A stretch of DNA of 9,261 bases from Nitratifractor sp. (GTDB lineage: Bacteria > Campylobacterota > Campylobacteria > Campylobacterales > Sulfurovaceae), in assembly GCA_015490055.1 (NCBI GenBank), contig WFYP01000076.1:1-9261 (forward strand), read 5' to 3'. Each line of letters starts with the position of its first letter. Within the stretch, counting starts at the first letter, position 1. The position numbers were made by a program, and so were the translations under genes. Below are positions 6,905-9,261 of the stretch, one piece after another. The notes under the pieces were generated by a model that saw only the letters and a program-made list of their open reading frames with translations, had not been told where the DNA came from and did no database searches.

Positions 6905-7734
6905 TATTTATTAGCCTCATAGTGTTTTAATGCATCGTTCATTAACTCTATATGGTAATTCTCTTGGTAATTAATAAAGTCAAAGAATTTAGCAAGCTCG
7001 TCGCTATCTTTTGCAACCGCATCAGATAGCTCTTTGCACTGCTCTTTTGCTGCTAACTCTTCGTCGATTCCATCTTTTAAAAATTGTGTAACATCTTCTA
7101 CTTGATATAGTGATTTATGTATAACTCTAGGCACTCCCAAAATACCCATAATTGCCATCATCTCCGCAAAACTTTTCAGATGAAAAAAGCTCTCATCTAT
7201 TAAAATTTGGAAGATTTTATTTAAGTAATCATTATTAGAGTGAGCTTTTAAGTAGTTGTATATCATAATAAGTTCGTACTCTTTATAACTCTCTTCGAAT
7301 AAAAATAGTGTTAAAGCATCTGTTGCCTCTTTTGTTAAGTTATAATCTTTATACTCTCTATTTGCATCAAATGCTGTTACCTCTTCATCTTCAACATTGC
7401 CTAGAGCATATTTCATATACTCCCAATCTGTTTGAAGTCTAAACTTTAATGCATCTCTATTTACTAGTGGCAACATTAACTCTAAAGTGTTTAATCTATC
7501 TATAATATTTGTAACAATTACTTTTAAATTATCTACTTTTATTGGCAGAGTATCTCTATTATAATCGTATTCTATGCCATCTTCTATTAAAGCTTTCTCT
7601 ATCCAAGTAAAGTGACGAAATAGAATATCGCTAAAGTCGTTTAATACTCTTTTACTCTCTACATCTTTGCTCATAAAAGAAGCCATAAGTGTAACTAACC
7701 ACGCTTCGTGTGTTTTTATTAGTAACTCTTTCAT
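6904..7734 (-). CDS. All-helical ferritin-like (possible diiron) protein
   Basis: I cannot name this 276-residue protein. It is almost entirely helical, acidic, soluble and without a signal peptide. The C-terminal half looks like a ferritin-like four-helix bundle: helix A about 140-163 (E147, E148 and E154), helix B 168-197 with E181-x3-H185 (DESFFHL), helix C 213-243 (E226 region) and helix D 244-272 with E258-x2-H261 (QENYHIEL). These Glu/His pairs are the kind that bind two irons. The N-terminal half (1-115) is another helical region with H41 and E46 in RHFTWIEKAL. Only four prolines and glycines interrupt the putative bundle. ATG 7734 abuts the stop of the IscU-like gene with no gap, and AAGGA lies 7 bases upstream. 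Diiron function is inferred from residue pattern and neighbour; a simple helical scaffold is possible. Confidence 0.82.
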   Translation of the reverse strand: MKELLIKTHEAWLVTLMASFMSKDVESKRVLNDFSDILFRHFTWIEKALIEDGIEYDYNRDTLPIKVDNLKVIVTNIIDRLNTLELMLPLVNRDALKFRLQTDWEYMKYALGNVEDEEVTAFDANREYKDYNLTKEATDALTLFLFEESYKEYELIMIYNYLKAHSNNDYLNKIFQILIDESFFHLKSFAEMMAIMGILGVPRVIHKSLYQVEDVTQFLKDGIDEELAAKEQCKELSDAVAKDSDELAKFFDFINYQENYHIELMNDALKHYEANK

Positions 7735-8205
7735 TTAATTATCCTTTTTATCTACTGCACTAAACTCTTGCTCTGGCGAACAACTCTGCTCTATCTTATA
7801 AATTACTGTCTGTTTTTCACCACTCTCTTGACTTAATTTATAGCCATCCATAGCTGCCTTTAGTGCAACTGCCACCATCTCTGAGCAAGCTGCCTCTTCT
7901 GGGGGAACATTCTCTAGCATTCCTAAAGTAACGGCTATAAGCTCTTCGGCTGTCTCAAAATTTACATCTTTCGCTTCATTAGTAATTATTGAGCCTGCAA
8001 CTACTGTTGTCATACAAGCGATTGCTTCAAACTTGATATCATCTATATGCAAACTGTCATCTTTTTTTGATACATTTATATAGATAATTACCTTCTCTCC
8101 ATTTAGTGGATTCTCTCCAATACCTATACTATCGGCATCTTCCATTCGTCCATAGTTATTAGGATTAGCCATATGCCCTATAATCTCTCTATCCATCTCT
8201 GTCAT
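7735..8205 (-). CDS. IscU/NifU N-domain-like protein lacking the first cluster cysteine
   Basis: The 156 residues resemble IscU/NifU-N scaffolds on which Fe-S clusters are built. The family frame is clear: HMANPNNYGRMEDADSIGIG (11-30), NPLNGEKVIIYINV (32-45), IDDIKFEAIACMTTVVAGS (54-72), then PPEEAACSEMVAVALKAA (101-118). Two of the three cluster cysteines are present (C64 and C107, 43 apart as in IscU). The first, normally in a CGD motif, is N35 in NGE, so the adjacent Asp is Glu. The usual His before the third cysteine is A106. A C-terminal extension carries one more cysteine, C142. ATG 8205 has AAGG 7 bases upstream; ATG 8196 is an alternative start. It is the first gene of the operon and sits directly before the ferritin-like gene. 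It may be a modified scaffold or an iron or cluster carrier. Confidence 0.87.
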   Translation of the reverse strand: MTEMDREIIGHMANPNNYGRMEDADSIGIGENPLNGEKVIIYINVSKKDDSLHIDDIKFEAIACMTTVVAGSIITNEAKDVNFETAEELIAVTLGMLENVPPEEAACSEMVAVALKAAMDGYKLSQESGEKQTVIYKIEQSCSPEQEFSAVDKKDN

Positions 8206-8245
8206 AATTAAACCTTTTTAACTTCAGTTATTAAAAATTTACCTT

Positions 8246-8274
8246 ATTATACATACTTTTATGCAAAAATATAG
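8246..8274 (-). promoter_or_regulatory. Likely promoter of the nine-gene operon
   Basis: On the - strand a perfect TATAAT -10 box is at 8251-8246, directly preceded by TG (ATGTATAAT). There is no clear -35 at the normal distance (CTATAT around 8274-8269), but upstream sequence is T-rich, as is common for sigma70 promoters in Campylobacterota. It would give a leader of roughly 30-35 bases before ATG 8205. This is the only intergenic space upstream of the operon. Confidence 0.5.
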
Positions 8275-8292
8275 CTAATATTGCGATTAAAG

Positions 8293-8320
8293 TTGTAATT
8301 ATTTAAAAATGAGATATAAT
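8293..8320 (+). promoter_or_regulatory. Likely promoter of the DUF6394-like / potassium channel pair
   Basis: A -35-like TTGTAA (8293-8298) is followed by 16 bases and a perfect TATAAT -10 (8315-8320). Transcription would start near 8327, about 20 bases before ATG 8348. This helps reject the upstream ATG at 8309 as the start. A second TATAAT at 8324-8329 is a less likely alternative because it leaves almost no leader. The -10 overlaps an inverted repeat described separately. Confidence 0.5.
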
Positions 8321-8327
8321 TATTATA
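8315..8327. promoter_or_regulatory. Inverted repeat overlapping the -10 box, possible operator
   Basis: TATAAT-T-ATTATA is a perfect 6-1-6 inverted repeat covering the -10 of the + strand promoter. Its core ATAAT-n-ATTAT equals the centre of the published Helicobacter holo-Fur consensus as I remember it (TAATAAT-n-ATTATTA), but the outer bases do not match. In an AT-rich promoter this can arise by chance, so the operator call is weak. Confidence 0.25.
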
Positions 8328-8347
8328 ATTTTTTACATAGGATTGAC

Positions 8348-8728
8348 ATGAATGCACAGAAGGTAATCTCTGGTTTTTTTATTATACTTGCAATGACGCT
8401 AAACTTTGGCTTTGTATATGGAGATATAAACAATTTTGCACACCACAGCCCCTACGAACTATTTGCAGCAATAGTTGTAAACTTTATTGCTACAATTCTT
8501 AAACTTGGAGATAAAACACAATTAGGCTCTGTACTACTTGCTACAAGTTTAGTTGCTGATATCCAACTTATTGCTTCTGCTATAGTTTGGGCAGTATCTC
8601 TATATGTTGCAAATCATGGAATTGCGAGTAGTGCTCAAATTATAGTATCTTTAGCAAGTGGGGCACTTTTAGCAAACATTGTTTCTGTAATTCTATTTAT
8701 GGGCGATACTTTAAAATCTAAAAGATAA
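8348..8728 (+). CDS. DUF6394-like small four-helix membrane protein
   Basis: This 126-residue integral membrane protein resembles what I recall as the DUF6394 family of Campylobacterota; no biochemical role is known to me. Four hydrophobic helices are seen at about 5-25, 36-54, 60-87 and 96-119, with KVISGFFIILAMTLNFGF at the start and a short basic tail (KSKR). Although the frame is open from an ATG at 8309, I chose ATG 8348: AGGA lies 6 bases before it, the likely promoter -10 (8315-8320) lies downstream of 8309, and the hydrophobic core begins right after. The potassium channel gene starts 3 bases after its stop, so the two are very likely co-expressed. A role as channel partner is only an inference from context. 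Confidence 0.88.
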   Translation: MNAQKVISGFFIILAMTLNFGFVYGDINNFAHHSPYELFAAIVVNFIATILKLGDKTQLGSVLLATSLVADIQLIASAIVWAVSLYVANHGIASSAQIIVSLASGALLANIVSVILFMGDTLKSKR

Positions 8729-8731
8729 TAT

Positions 8732-9261
8732 ATGCACTCTAGTAATATATTATGGATTATAATCCGCCGTATGCGGACACCACTTTTAGTAATTGTTATT
8801 ACATTTTCCATATCTATTTTAGGACTTGTCTTAATTCCAGGTATGGATAACAATGGTCATATTTACCATTTAAACTTTTTAGATGCTTTTTATTTTGTTA
8901 CCTATATGGCATCTACAATAGGTTTTGGCGAGATACCATATGAATTTACATATGCACAAAGGCTTTGGGTACTATTTTCAATTTACATATCTGTAATAGG
9001 TTGGTTTTATGCCATTGGAGCCCTAGTAACGTTAATACAAGATAAAAAATTAATATCAGAATTAAAAATTGCTAAATTTAATAAAAAAATCAAAAATTTA
9101 AAAGAGCATTTCGTTATTATATTAGGATATAATCACACAACTAAAGAACTTATTCATAGATTAAGCGAAGATAATAGAAGAATTGTTGTAAGAGATAAAA
9201 ATCAAGAAAAAATAGACGAATTAGAATTAGAAAATTTTATTCCAGAAGTTTATGCAATATC
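8732..9261 (+). CDS. Potassium channel with RCK (TrkA-N) domain, partial at 3' end
   Basis: The frame is open from ATG 8732 to the window end (176 complete codons), so the C-terminus is missing. The N-terminus has TM1 (about 16-36), a pore helix (50-61) with selectivity filter STIGFGEIPY (61-70), and TM2 (76-101), giving a 2TM potassium channel. The filter reads TIGFGE in place of the common TVGYGD, as in the Helicobacter pylori channel HpKchA to the best of my knowledge. From about 125 an RCK/TrkA-N domain begins (HFVIILGYNHTTKELIHRL). Its nucleotide-binding glycine motif, usually GxGxxG, is reduced to GYNHTT. The acidic D155 after the second strand (IVVRDK) is present. The ribosome site is weak, so translation is probably coupled to the upstream gene, whose stop is 3 bases away. 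Confidence 0.93.
   Translation, partial: MHSSNILWIIIRRMRTPLLVIVITFSISILGLVLIPGMDNNGHIYHLNFLDAFYFVTYMASTIGFGEIPYEFTYAQRLWVLFSIYISVIGWFYAIGALVTLIQDKKLISELKIAKFNKKIKNLKEHFVIILGYNHTTKELIHRLSEDNRRIVVRDKNQEKIDELELENFIPEVYAI

Noticed and set aside
8309..8347. Upstream ATG 8309 as start of the DUF6394-like protein
   Set aside because: It would lie before the likely -10 box, has no ribosome site, and adds a polar Tyr/Asn-rich stretch ahead of the first helix; ATG 8348 has AGGA at good distance.
8635..8853. 72-codon open frame on the - strand
   Set aside because: Overlaps the DUF6394-like gene and the start of the channel gene, both well supported on the + strand.

Overview
The window looks like a piece of a Campylobacterota (Epsilonproteobacteria) chromosome, probably a free-living Sulfurimonas/Sulfurovum-like organism rather than a known pathogen. 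The reasons are low GC with AGA-dominated arginine usage, very dense coding with 1-base stop/start overlaps, and a divergent DUF6394-like / TIGFGE potassium-channel pair that I associate with this phylum. The genus cannot be fixed from the sequence alone. No rRNA, tRNA, CRISPR array, transposon or phage gene is visible.

Layout: (1) Bases 1-2011 are on the + strand: the C-terminal part of an RND efflux permease (truncated by the window edge), overlapping by one base a family 4 Fe-S uracil-DNA glycosylase. (2) Bases 1989-8205 are on the - strand: an apparent nine-gene operon read right to left. Its order is degenerate IscU/NifU-like protein, helical ferritin-like protein, phosphatidylserine decarboxylase (psd), PDC/Cache-domain membrane protein, HAD phosphatase, hemL, AtpZ-like protein, four-helix membrane protein, and single-anchor protein. 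Neighbouring genes overlap or lie 0-5 bases apart, so they are probably co-transcribed and partly translationally coupled. (3) Bases 8206-8347 are the only real intergenic region and hold divergent promoters. (4) Bases 8348-9261 are on the + strand: a small four-helix DUF6394-like protein followed after 3 bases by a potassium channel with an RCK domain, cut by the window end.

How the genes may work together: the left operon mixes envelope and energy functions (Psd, AtpZ-like, several membrane proteins) with iron- or tetrapyrrole-related ones (IscU-like, ferritin-like, HemL). The least explained parts are the first two genes of the operon (an IscU-like protein lacking one of the three cluster cysteines, abutting a putative diiron protein), the PDC-domain protein with no membrane anchor before its sensor domain, and the AtpZ-like/four-helix pair. 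The two transcription units that converge near base 2000 overlap by 23 bases. Each may terminate inside the other, and both are unusually C-rich on their coding strands near this junction.
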